Shown piece after piece: positions 1 through 9,037 of a stretch of DNA of 42,071 nt. This DNA is from Alphaproteobacteria bacterium. Lineage in GTDB: Bacteria > Pseudomonadota > Alphaproteobacteria > Sphingomonadales > Sphingomonadaceae. Every line of letters begins with the position of its first letter. Position 1 is the first letter of the stretch. The notes beneath the pieces are model-generated. The model was not told the DNA's origin. It saw only the letters and a program-made list of their open reading frames with translations, and did not search any database. The stretch is taken from NCBI GenBank assembly GCA_006226465.1, contig SBHJ01000256.1, positions 1 through 42,071 on the forward strand, written 5' to 3'. The translations under genes were made by a program, and so were the position numbers.

Positions 1-415
1 TCCCGTCGACGGGAACCTCGACCTCTTTGTTCGTCGCAAGCTTTGAGAAGCAGAAGCGATCCTTCACGGACAACGAGCTGCCATAGATCAGGCGAATATC
101 GTCGATCGTCGCCGGCTGGACCGTCTTCGGCGGGATCGCTAGAGCGTCTCCGCCGCGCTCAAACTTCTGATCGCGCAGAACGCCGAGCGGGAAAGCCTCG
201 ATCACATAGTCTTGGCTGCCGTCATCGCGCGCCTGAATCTGGAAGTTCTCAATGATGGCAACCAGTACCGCATTCTCATTGTCGGCGATCTTCAAATAAG
301 AGCCGACGCGGAGAGACTCCTCGGCAATTCTGAAATTCTCGAGGTCATCGACGACGATCTTGACCTTGTTAGGAAAGACCGCAACGACTTCAGCTTTTAC
401 ATCGCTCATACTCAT
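1..415 (-). CDS. herA: HerA-like ATPase, N-terminal part only (runs off the left edge of the window)
   Basis: Hand translation of the complement from ATG at 415 (alternative ATG at 409) is open to position 1: MSMSDVKAEVVAVFPNKVKIVVDDLENFRIAEESLRVGSYLKIADNENAVLVAIIENFQIQ...SSLSVKDRFCFSKLATNKEVEVPVDG. This resembles the HAS-barrel N-terminus of HerA/DUF87 ATPases just before Walker A. It starts 3 nt after the stop of the upstream nuclease gene. Absent from the ORF track because it has no stop inside the window. Confidence 0.75.
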   Translation of the reverse strand, partial: MSMSDVKAEVVAVFPNKVKIVVDDLENFRIAEESLRVGSYLKIADNENAVLVAIIENFQIQARDDGSQDYVIEAFPLGVLRDQKFERGGDALAIPPKTVQPATIDDIRLIYGSSLSVKDRFCFSKLATNKEVEVPVDG

Positions 416-418
416 CCC

Positions 419-1636
419 CTAAATGATCTTGTCGATGTCTTCGTACTTGGGAATCTGGAAGCGGGTATGGCTGATGGCACCATCACCAAAGTCTTCAACC
501 GGCTCACTACGATAGAATTCGTAAATCTCGCGAGAGCGCTGGAACGACAGAAAGGTCTGCCGCGCCTCCGCCAGATCGCAGAATAGCCTCAGGGCCGGGC
601 CGGCGTCGGCGGATGCCGGTCGGGAGATTGATCCGGCGTCGAACTGGGCACCCTTGAAATCGTAGCCGTCAACAAAGCGAACGTCTTCATTGTGCAGCTC
701 CTGCTTGAGGCCGGCAAGTTCGGTATCGTCGATGCCGACGAGCAGCACGTAGGGCGAGAAGGGCTTTGAATCTCGCTTGGAGAGCTTGGAATATTTCCGG
801 GAGATGGTCTTCAGAAGCGTTTTGACCGCGTTCCGGCTGTAGGTGTCGCCAGCCGGATGGATGATGAAAAGCCGGTCGGCCGGGGAGATATTGACGCCCG
901 CTGCGAAAAACTCGTTGCGCAGCGCGCGATAATATTTGGCCGTACCAAGCTTGGCGATGAACCACTCATCAAAGAGATAAGAAGATGTATCTATTCGCTT
1001 TATGAACGCTGTCCTCGTTGTGACGCGCAGAGCCTCGTCAGGTTCGATCGCCAGTTCTTTGATCACCCGCAGGGCACTGTTATAGTAGAAAAATTCGGCC
1101 GCGAACGGTGAGCAGCCGAACTGTTTGACAAGACTCTCGATGATCGCCTGAAATTGATCCTCGAATTTCACCGCATTCACGTCGATCGAAAGACGTTTCA
1201 AGAAGTCCTCAAGCTCAGCGTCACTGACACCAAGCTCTTCATGCTTTTTGACTGTCTTATCTTTTGATGCGGTTGTGAGAAAATTGGTCTTGAGGAAGGC
1301 GATATCGAACGGAAGCACCAGCTTGTCCTGCCCGGACGCAAAATGACCGCTGAGCTGGTACTGGATCGGTGGCCGGCCGGCGGTGAGGCCCGCCTTGTAG
1401 TGCGCGAGCATGAACATGATAGCGGGCTTTATAACCGACTGATTATACTCGGATTTCTCATAGTATTTGCACTGGACGGCAGTCGTTTCCGTAGCGGTGT
1501 GGACGTCGATATCCTCGATGCATTCGATCGCCACCGAGTCATTCGCACCGGCTAGCCCCAGGATGCTGAGGATCGAGCGATCGAATTGATAGAAATAGCC
1601 AGCAATCGTCGAAACTGCGCTCCGATCGGCCACCAT
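419..1636 (-). CDS. DUF4297/Cap4-type dsDNA nuclease domain protein (PD-(D/E)xK candidate)
   Basis: N-terminus STIAGYFYQFDRSIL...VAIECIEDIDVHTATETTAVQCKYYEKSEY matches the E...ED-(I/V)-D...QxKY pattern of DUF4297-like nucleases; directly upstream of a HerA-like gene. Confidence 0.65.
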   Translation of the reverse strand: MVADRSAVSTIAGYFYQFDRSILSILGLAGANDSVAIECIEDIDVHTATETTAVQCKYYEKSEYNQSVIKPAIMFMLAHYKAGLTAGRPPIQYQLSGHFASGQDKLVLPFDIAFLKTNFLTTASKDKTVKKHEELGVSDAELEDFLKRLSIDVNAVKFEDQFQAIIESLVKQFGCSPFAAEFFYYNSALRVIKELAIEPDEALRVTTRTAFIKRIDTSSYLFDEWFIAKLGTAKYYRALRNEFFAAGVNISPADRLFIIHPAGDTYSRNAVKTLLKTISRKYSKLSKRDSKPFSPYVLLVGIDDTELAGLKQELHNEDVRFVDGYDFKGAQFDAGSISRPASADAGPALRLFCDLAEARQTFLSFQRSREIYEFYRSEPVEDFGDGAISHTRFQIPKYEDIDKII

Positions 1637-1757
1637 TACCCCCTGCGGTGATCTGCTGCGCGGACATCGCGTCTGTATTCGCTCGTCATCGGAATCCCTA
1701 TTGTTCGGCCTCCCCCTTTTCTCGATGATCGCATATCGGCGATTGATAACTTCATCG

Positions 1758-4379
1758 TCACAACGTTATCCGATTTCCAGCGACATGTCTGAAGGCGCGA
1801 TCACGGCAGGTGAGAAGGACGACCTGCATGCGGCTTGCGGCCTCCGACAGAATTTCGATCATCGTGTCGAGACGGGCATCGTCGGAGTAGACCAGCGGAT
1901 CGTCCAGGATCAGCGACACGGGCTTCCCCTGCTCCAACAGCATATCGGCGAATGCAATCCGTGTGAGGACGGCAAGCTGCTCCTGCGTGCCGCGCGACAG
2001 GCTCGCGCAGCTTTCGTCCACGCCCGCACGGATCACGCTTTCGAGACCGAGATCCTCCGAAAAGTTGAGCTCGCATCCAGGCAGGAGGCGCTCGATATGA
2101 CGCTTCGCCCGCGCCGCCACCGGACCGACAAATTTGGCCGACGTCTCGTTGCGAGCGGCGTCGAGGGTGCTTCGCAGCACCTTCAGCGTTTCCGCTTCAT
2201 CGGTGATGCGCTCAAGAGCAAGATGAGCCGCCTCGACTTCCTCGAATGCGGCAGCTGTCCGATCGGCGAGGCCGAGTCCGCCCTCGCTCTCGATCGTCCC
2301 TTCAAGGCGCGCGATATCGGTCTCCAACCGCGTTCGGGTTTCCCCGGCCGTGCGCACTCTCGCATCGATCAATTCGATCTTGCGCGTGATCGCCGCGACG
2401 TCGTGCGCAGAGGCATCGCGGAGTGCGTCTTCAACCTTGACCGAAGCCTCGGCGGCTTGCTCGCGCGCCTTGGCCAGATCTTCCGTAAGCGTCGTCCACT
2501 CAGGTCGCCGCTCGATCGCGTCAAGTGCGCTTACGGCGTTGGCGACATCGCTCGAGGCCCTGGCTTCTGCCATCGCAAGGGGCGCTTCCTCCTGCTCGAC
2601 GCGACGCAGGGCCTCGATGGCGCTGTCCTGGGCCCCTTCGGCACGGGCTGCGGCGCTATCGGCCGTCTCCATCGCCTTCGTGAGCGCCACGATATCGGGA
2701 AGTTCCCCCTCCCCTATGGCCTCTTCCGCGCCGAGCTCGGCGACGAACAGCTTGAGCGCGGCGGATCCAGCGGCAAGCTGAAGGGCATCGTCGGCGGGCG
2801 TGGCCGCTTCGATGCGCGCCTCTAGGGTTCGCAGATCCGCTGCGGCATCCCTGGCGATCTCGTTGCGGGCTCTCGCGGCAGCAAGATCGGCGACGCCGAG
2901 ATCGTCAAGTGCCGATTTCCGCTTACGAAGCGCAGCCGCCAAGACCTCCGCGGCGCTGGCGGCAGACGTCGGCGGCGTGATCTGAAGCTCGGCGGCGCCG
3001 AGGCGGATATGGACCTCGCGATCAAGAGTGCGCGCGCCGAGTGCCATTGGCTCGCCATCAATCGTGATGCCGTCCGCTGTGCCGGACAACGCAATCCGGG
3101 TCGCGCCAGCGTTCACCACCGCCTGCGCTTCCGCAACGGCGCGATCATGCGCTTCAAGCGACGTCAGCACTTTCGGGGCGATCGCAGTGTCGGTGAGCAC
3201 CTTCGCGGTGCTGTGTTGTTCCTCAAGCTTCAGGAGGTCGGCATGTCGCCGGCACGCGGCCTGGACCGCTGCACCGCGACGGCATTGTCGAATCCGCTCT
3301 TCGCCTTCAGCTAGGGCCCTTTGCGCGGCCTGGCGGTCCGTGCGCGCGGAATCGAGCGCGGTGCGCGCATCCACCACCTTCTGCTTCGCCGCCGACAATG
3401 CGTCGGCAACCCCGAGACGCTGTTCGCTTGCCTGGGTCAGCGCGGCGTCCGCATTCGTCCGGGCCTGCGTCGCGTCATCGTGGCGCTGCCGAAGGTCCGC
3501 GAGCGCCTTCACCTTGCCGTTGGCCGCTTCCTGCTCGGCACGACGGGTGGTAAGGATCTGGGCCGCCGCCCGTGCGATATCGAGCGAAGCAACCAGGTCG
3601 CTACGCGTTTGCGAGTCCGTGTTGTCCGCCATCTCGCGCTGGATAATCTTCAAGCGGGCGCGAGCCGCCTCGACATCTGAGAAGCTGCGCTCCAGCGTGG
3701 CCAATCGATCCGCGGCTTCGCGCGCCGTGGTCTCGGCGGCCTCAAGCCGCTCACGCGCGTCGGTTTGCCGACCGCGCTTCTGGCCGGTCGGTGTCCAGTA
3801 GAGCTCATATTGAGCCTCGACCCGATCCCTGACGCGGCGATAGGCAGCGCCGCCCATGATCGACCCGACTTCCGCCTCGAGCGTGGAGGTGACGCTGTCG
3901 CGCACGATTTGGCCGGGCGCGGTCACGGACAAGGCCTCGGTCTGGGCGACCCAAAGCAAACCGAGTGCGCCATAAGTCGCGACATCACCGCCCCGGCTAG
4001 TGTCGCGGACCGAACCGAGCAGCGCATTCAAGCGCGCCTCGGCCTCCTCCCCTTGCGCACAGCCCTGAGGTCCGGAGACCTCGACCGATGCACTGCGCAA
4101 GAAATGCTTGGTCACCGACCAAGGCGCGCCATCCACATCGAAAGCGACCTCGATCTCAGGACCGACCGCATCGCCATGTGGAGCGAAGGATTGGGCCAGC
4201 TGATTGCGCGTGTTGAAGCGGACGAAGAAGGCCGCGCGCAAGGCCTCGAGAAGCGTCGACTTGCCCGTCTCATTCGGCTCGATGACGACGTTGAGGCCGT
4301 CGGTAAGGCCCTCGATCACGACGGGTGCGCGGAATTTCCGGAAATTCTTCACCGCGATGCGACGAATGACGAGGCTCAT
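1758..4379 (-). CDS. SMC-like AAA ATPase (Rad50/SbcC/YhaN-like)
   Basis: Walker A EPNETGKSTLLEALRAAFF; long Ala/Arg/Glu-rich coiled coil; signature LSRGTQEQLAVLTRIAFADML; Walker B SLILDDPLVYSDD. The start overlaps the stop of the Mre11-like gene (ATGA). Confidence 0.9.
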   Translation of the reverse strand: MSLVIRRIAVKNFRKFRAPVVIEGLTDGLNVVIEPNETGKSTLLEALRAAFFVRFNTRNQLAQSFAPHGDAVGPEIEVAFDVDGAPWSVTKHFLRSASVEVSGPQGCAQGEEAEARLNALLGSVRDTSRGGDVATYGALGLLWVAQTEALSVTAPGQIVRDSVTSTLEAEVGSIMGGAAYRRVRDRVEAQYELYWTPTGQKRGRQTDARERLEAAETTAREAADRLATLERSFSDVEAARARLKIIQREMADNTDSQTRSDLVASLDIARAAAQILTTRRAEQEAANGKVKALADLRQRHDDATQARTNADAALTQASEQRLGVADALSAAKQKVVDARTALDSARTDRQAAQRALAEGEERIRQCRRGAAVQAACRRHADLLKLEEQHSTAKVLTDTAIAPKVLTSLEAHDRAVAEAQAVVNAGATRIALSGTADGITIDGEPMALGARTLDREVHIRLGAAELQITPPTSAASAAEVLAAALRKRKSALDDLGVADLAAARARNEIARDAAADLRTLEARIEAATPADDALQLAAGSAALKLFVAELGAEEAIGEGELPDIVALTKAMETADSAAARAEGAQDSAIEALRRVEQEEAPLAMAEARASSDVANAVSALDAIERRPEWTTLTEDLAKAREQAAEASVKVEDALRDASAHDVAAITRKIELIDARVRTAGETRTRLETDIARLEGTIESEGGLGLADRTAAAFEEVEAAHLALERITDEAETLKVLRSTLDAARNETSAKFVGPVAARAKRHIERLLPGCELNFSEDLGLESVIRAGVDESCASLSRGTQEQLAVLTRIAFADMLLEQGKPVSLILDDPLVYSDDARLDTMIEILSEAASRMQVVLLTCRDRAFRHVAGNRITL

Positions 4380-5485
4380 GCCGGCTCCTCCCGGCTATAT
4401 TCGACGAAGAGGCGTTCAAGGGCACGCTTCGCGACCGCAGCATCCTCGCCGCCGCCTTCGATCCTCGTATTAAGCATCGCCGCTGCCGCCCCAAGCATGC
4501 CCTCGACGGCCAGGTTCGCAATGTCTTCTTCGCTCGGCCGACCAACCAGATCATCCGCGCGCACGTCGAGATACCGCAGCTGATGACCGATATCGTTTTC
4601 GAGCCGACCCAGCATGCCAATCCGGTCGCCGAGACTGGTGATACCAGCCAGCGTAAGGCGCAAAAGCGTTGTGGGCGCGTCGATCGCGCCGAGGAGCAAT
4701 TCGCACTCGGCATCGAACGCTGCCTGGTCACTGACCATCCACTCCCGCAAAAGCCATTGGAAGCGGCCTGTGCGGATCGGGGTGACGGACGGCTCCGCAC
4801 CAGTCGACAGCTCGACGACGAGGGCTTGTCCGGGATCGTCGCGCTGGAAGCGGTCGACTTCGGGCGTGCCGGCATACCAGGTGCGACCATCGACGCGGAG
4901 TGCCCCATGCCAGTCACCGAGCGCAAGATAGTCGAGGTTCGATCGGCGTGCGCGATCGGGCGCGATCTGGTTCTTCGTTTCGCCTTGCGAGCCAAAGTCG
5001 CGGATCGAACCGTGTGCGAGGCCGATACGCAGGGTCGCGCCGGGCGTCTCCATGGAGTCGAAACGGGCGGTGGGATCTTCGAGATTGTGGCGATGCTCAA
5101 GCGGCGCGGGCAACAGCCAGACGCCGGGGCTCATCTCGAACGGCTCGGGCGTCGACAAGATGACGATGTTCTCGCTCGCCCTTTGACGGACCCGATCCCA
5201 TAGTCCGCCATTGCGCGCGAAATCATGGTTGCCTGGAAGCAGCCACCAGCGACAGCTTTGACGGCTCATCCGGGATATAGCTTGGACGATCGTTCGGTCC
5301 TCCGGACCTTCGGTGTCGAAGATGTCGCCGGCAACGACGACGTGCTGTGCCCCGTGTTCGACCGCTGTGCGCCCAAGTGTGTCGATTGCCTCGAACCGCG
5401 CCTCGCTAAGGCCGGCCCGGACTTCGGGCTCGAAGCGCCCATACGGTTTGCCGAGTTGCCAGTCAGCAGAATGGATGAATTTCAA
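4376..5485 (-). CDS. Metallophosphoesterase, Mre11/SbcD-like
   Basis: MKFIHSADWQLGKP...VVVAGDIFDTEGPEDRTI...WWLLPGNHDFAR...LGDWHGALRVDGRTWYAGTPE: calcineurin-like phosphoesterase motifs DxH, GD, GNHD, GDxH. Preceded by GGGGGAGG as an RBS. Confidence 0.92.
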   Translation of the reverse strand: MKFIHSADWQLGKPYGRFEPEVRAGLSEARFEAIDTLGRTAVEHGAQHVVVAGDIFDTEGPEDRTIVQAISRMSRQSCRWWLLPGNHDFARNGGLWDRVRQRASENIVILSTPEPFEMSPGVWLLPAPLEHRHNLEDPTARFDSMETPGATLRIGLAHGSIRDFGSQGETKNQIAPDRARRSNLDYLALGDWHGALRVDGRTWYAGTPEVDRFQRDDPGQALVVELSTGAEPSVTPIRTGRFQWLLREWMVSDQAAFDAECELLLGAIDAPTTLLRLTLAGITSLGDRIGMLGRLENDIGHQLRYLDVRADDLVGRPSEEDIANLAVEGMLGAAAAMLNTRIEGGGEDAAVAKRALERLFVEYSREEPA

Positions 5486-5646
5486 AATACCTCCCCCTGA
5501 TCAGGCACTCCAGATCCTCGCTAGGCGCGAGAAGCTCTCGGCTGCTGCCGGCTCGAACTTAACCGGCAGGACAATGCTTGGCACCCTCAAATATCCGGTC
5601 GCCCCTTCGCTGGTTTCCAGCCCCACTAGGCAGAGCAATTTACGCG

Positions 5647-6171
5647 TCAGGCGCTCGCGCGGCCCGGCCAAGCAAGAGCCGCCTGCAGCACGACGTGTGC
5701 TTCCTTTATGAGCGTCACGTCGCGCTCCCACTGGCCATCCGGCCCACCGCGGAATTTCTCGCCATGGAGGTAGCTATTGCGCACTCGGCAAACGCCTTGG
5801 ACAATTAACTCGTGCACGTTCGTTAGGGGCACGGGTATTTCAGGTGCCCATACAAGGTCGTTCATCAGGCGACGCGGCGGCTCGCTAATCAGCGTCTTAG
5901 CGATGCCCTTGTCGACGACTGCGGCGAAGAATTCTGGCCCAAGATCGCGGGCGAACGCATCCCAATCGGCCTCGGCAATCTCCTTGTTTAGCCGCATCCG
6001 GCCGGATCGCTTCAAAGCGTATTCGGCATCGCCGAATTGTCTCGCGAAAGCCCCTGCGACTACGTAGGGATTGTCCAACGAAATCCTCCAAGCCTGATCC
6101 GTCCTCCGGCTAAATGTTGCATGCCGGTATACGCTGTAAACGACTTTCTGAATGACCTCTCTGGGATGCAT
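5647..6171 (-). CDS. Hypothetical protein with a HEPN-like RNxxxH motif
   Basis: 174 aa; C-terminal motif HELIVQGVCRVRNSYLHGEKF contains R-N-S-Y-L-H (Rx4H) typical of HEPN RNases and related proteins. Confidence 0.6.
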   Translation of the reverse strand: MHPREVIQKVVYSVYRHATFSRRTDQAWRISLDNPYVVAGAFARQFGDAEYALKRSGRMRLNKEIAEADWDAFARDLGPEFFAAVVDKGIAKTLISEPPRRLMNDLVWAPEIPVPLTNVHELIVQGVCRVRNSYLHGEKFRGGPDGQWERDVTLIKEAHVVLQAALAWPGRASA

Positions 6172-6175
6172 AACC

Positions 6176-6226
6176 GTCTGCTCAAGCCGGTTTGCGTGCG
6201 AATGGCCGGTTCCGGTTTGAGCAGAC
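6176..6226. repeat. Inverted repeat GTCTGCTCAAGCCGG / CCGGTTTGAGCAGAC
   Basis: 15-nt arms with one mismatch and a 21-nt spacer, ending 5 nt upstream of the HEPN-like gene start. Confidence 0.8.
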
Positions 6227-6345
6227 GTTCAAATGTCGACCGAGTACCGAACCGAAGTGGTCGGCAACCGACGTCGACTGAATGTCAACTATTGCCGCGC
6301 CCAGGCCCCGAACCGGACTTTCGCCTATCGGCCCCGTTCGCGACA

Positions 6346-8076
6346 TTATAGCCCCAACCCCCGCCCGCGCCCTAACGACCAGTCCACGCCGCCGTCGCCA
6401 CGCATGATGCCGGAGATGTGCTTGCCCATCTGCCGGTCGAGCGAGGGGGACCAGGGCACGAGTTGGAATCCGAGCCCATTGTCGATCATGGCGAAGCGAC
6501 CCGAGGCAAGGTTCAGACGCTGCCGCACCGTGCCCATGACGTAATCGCCGGTTTGTGACGGCGTATGCGGCAGGCCGATTTCCGTCGACAGTTTCTCGGC
6601 AGCGGCATCCAGTTCCCGCCTCCGGAGTGTATCGAGCAGATTGCGGGCGAAGATGATCCGCCGCCCCTGCCGCCGCGCCAGGCCCTCGTCGGCGAGATGC
6701 TCCGCCCGTGCTTCCATCGCGACCCGAACCTCCGCCCCGAAACCGCCCCCGAGGTCACGTCCATCGCCCGACAGGTTCCGCCGATCCAACCAGGTGGCAC
6801 CCGGCGCGCGGACCTGTGCGTTCAGGTCGAAGTCCGAGCGCACGGCCAGCGCCATCCGCTGCCGGCCCTTGCGATCCTTGAAGTGCCGTAGTTCGACAAT
6901 CGCACCGGGCCTGCAATCGCCGGTCGCATCGACGTCGAGAAGCTGAATATGGTGCGTGCGTCCGTCGATGCCGTCGACGATCGCATAGGCCCTGCCGGTC
7001 AGCTCGTCGTGCAACCCACGCTCGACCAGCCTGCCCATTACGTTCTGTCCGGGTTCGTGTTCGAGTGCATAGCTGGCTGAGCCCCGGTCTATGCCCCGCT
7101 CAGTCATGGCGCGGTGCATCCGCATGATGATGTCACCACGCGCCTGCAATTCGCGCAGCGCGGTTTCGGCATCGCCACGCATGGTCCACTGACCGGGCGC
7201 CACCTCGCTGGCGAGGCCGAGCCCTTCGAGTTTGCGCAAGCGGCCGATGCGCAGCGCATGATCCGGACCGGGCCGCGCTCCCCGTTCAGGCGCAGTGTCG
7301 ATGATGCCGTTGCGGTCGCGCTCTCGCGCCAATCTGTAATCCAGATCGGTCCAGCGTTCGGCATTGACCTGCCGCTCCAGCGACTGGTGGATTTCGAGAT
7401 CGGTGCGCAGGCCGAGTTCCTGCGTGACGATCTCGCGAGCCTGTGCCCGCATTCCCTCGCGGATGTAGTCGCGCGCAATCACGAGATCACGGCCGTCCTC
7501 GCCGACGCCGCGCACGATGACATGGATATGGGGGTTGTCGGTGTTCCAGTGCTCGACCCCGCGCCAGTCGAGACGGGTGCCGAGATCCCGTTCCATCTGC
7601 GTCATCAGTTCCCGCGTAAAGGTCTTGAGGTCGCGCATTTGCGCGGCGTCTTCGGGCGAGACGATAAAGCGGAAATGGTGCCGGTCATCCTCGCAGCGCG
7701 CGGTAAACTCGCTGCGGTCGAATTCGTCGCCCTCGGTCCCGAATAGCATGCCACGCTCGCCATCACGGGTGACGCCGTCGCGTTGCAGGTAATCGAGATG
7801 TGCACCAAGCGACGAGCGGCCTCCATGCCGGACCACGCGCGCCTTGATTACGACGTTGCGAGCCCGGCCACCGAGACGATGGGCGGCGCGAATGCTCGCC
7901 GCACGCCCGCGTCCGAAGGTCGAAAACCCCACACCGGAAGATCGTGCGCGTCCCGCGCCAAGGCCTCCGGCTCGCTGGGCGGCGGCAAGAGCCTGCGCGA
8001 TGGCGGGCCGTGTGCGCTGCCCGCCTCGCGTGCGGATGCGGCCTGGCCGGACACGGAAGTCATCCTCGCCTTTCAT
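6346..8076 (-). CDS. Relaxase/mobilization nuclease (VirD2/RlxS-like, DUF3363)
   Basis: MKGEDDFRVRPGRIRTRGGQRTRPAIAQALAAAQRAGG...RGVEHWNTDNPHIHVIVRG (HxH relaxase motif). ORF opens at 8103; start 8076 preferred by similarity to the usual N-terminus. Confidence 0.9.
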   Translation of the reverse strand: MKGEDDFRVRPGRIRTRGGQRTRPAIAQALAAAQRAGGLGAGRARSSGVGFSTFGRGRAASIRAAHRLGGRARNVVIKARVVRHGGRSSLGAHLDYLQRDGVTRDGERGMLFGTEGDEFDRSEFTARCEDDRHHFRFIVSPEDAAQMRDLKTFTRELMTQMERDLGTRLDWRGVEHWNTDNPHIHVIVRGVGEDGRDLVIARDYIREGMRAQAREIVTQELGLRTDLEIHQSLERQVNAERWTDLDYRLARERDRNGIIDTAPERGARPGPDHALRIGRLRKLEGLGLASEVAPGQWTMRGDAETALRELQARGDIIMRMHRAMTERGIDRGSASYALEHEPGQNVMGRLVERGLHDELTGRAYAIVDGIDGRTHHIQLLDVDATGDCRPGAIVELRHFKDRKGRQRMALAVRSDFDLNAQVRAPGATWLDRRNLSGDGRDLGGGFGAEVRVAMEARAEHLADEGLARRQGRRIIFARNLLDTLRRRELDAAAEKLSTEIGLPHTPSQTGDYVMGTVRQRLNLASGRFAMIDNGLGFQLVPWSPSLDRQMGKHISGIMRGDGGVDWSLGRGRGLGL

Positions 8077-8344
8077 GGCTGGCAGTCCCGTGATGTGCGG
8101 CAAAGCCGCTTAAACGGTGGGAAATGGCAAAAGGCACACATCGCGGACATTGCCGCGCACCTCGCGGCGGGCCGCCGCAAAGCCTTGTGAAACAAGGCCA
8201 CGACCGGCTGCAGAGGGCTTGGCACATCGCGGCTTTTATCTTGCCATCGATTTTTCCTCGTGAATTCAATAGACTTGCCACTGCTCCGCCGCCCTCCATC
8301 GGGGCCGAGAGCACGCCATGGGGCGCTGTAGGTGGCAACAGCCG

Positions 8345-9037
8345 TCATTGCCCTGAAAGCGATACGAAAAGACCGTTTGCCGGCGGCTTGGCGGCAACGG
8401 CTGGCGCGGTCGGCGAAGAATCCGAAGCTTCGTCAGTCACTGCATCCTCCGTATTCGGGATGCCATCTGCCCGTGCGGGAAACAGACCCGCGCGGCGCCA
8501 GGCAAATGGATCGGGCGGTGGCGCCGCAGCAAGCTTCGCGTGGCCGGAATTGCCCGTGACCGCTGTCAACTTCGCGAGATAGGCGCGCGTCTCGCGTGGC
8601 AGCGGACGGCCCCGCGAAAGATACTGTTCGTAGCGACCCGGCCCGGCATTGTAGGCGGCGAGCATGGCGGCCGCACTGCCGTAGCGGTCGTGCATCTCGC
8701 GCAGATAGGCCGCGCCCGCCATGATATTGTCTTGCGGATCGAACGGGTCCGATCCCAGCTGATAGCGCACGCGCAGATTGGCCCAGGTCGCGGGCATGAT
8801 CTGCATCAGGCCCATTGCGCCAGCGGTCGAAACAGCGCGCCTGTCGCCATTGCTCTCGACGCGCATGACGGCCCATATCCAGTCTTGGGGAATGCCGAAC
8901 CGCCGCGCTGCATCGGCCACATGCGCTGCATAAGGATGGGCCGTGGCAATGCCGGGCGCAGGTTCCGCAACGACCGGCGACGAACCGGCCATCTGCAAAG
9001 CGATTGCCAAAGTGGTGGCAAATGGCCTGCGTTTCAT
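8345..9037 (-). CDS. Lytic transglycosylase (SLT domain, conjugation-associated)
   Basis: Signal-like N-terminus; AARRFGIPQDWIWAVMRVESNGDRRAVSTAGAMGLMQIMPATWANL...AAYNAGPGRYEQYLSRGRPLPRETRAYL. Confidence 0.93.
   Translation of the reverse strand: MKRRPFATTLAIALQMAGSSPVVAEPAPGIATAHPYAAHVADAARRFGIPQDWIWAVMRVESNGDRRAVSTAGAMGLMQIMPATWANLRVRYQLGSDPFDPQDNIMAGAAYLREMHDRYGSAAAMLAAYNAGPGRYEQYLSRGRPLPRETRAYLAKLTAVTGNSGHAKLAAAPPPDPFAWRRAGLFPARADGIPNTEDAVTDEASDSSPTAPAVAAKPPANGLFVSLSGQ

Noticed and set aside
1701-3801. Plus-strand ORFs (1701-2825, 3028-3801 and others) opposite the Rad50-like gene
   Set aside because: Antisense to a gene with clear motifs; composition typical of GC-rich shadow ORFs.
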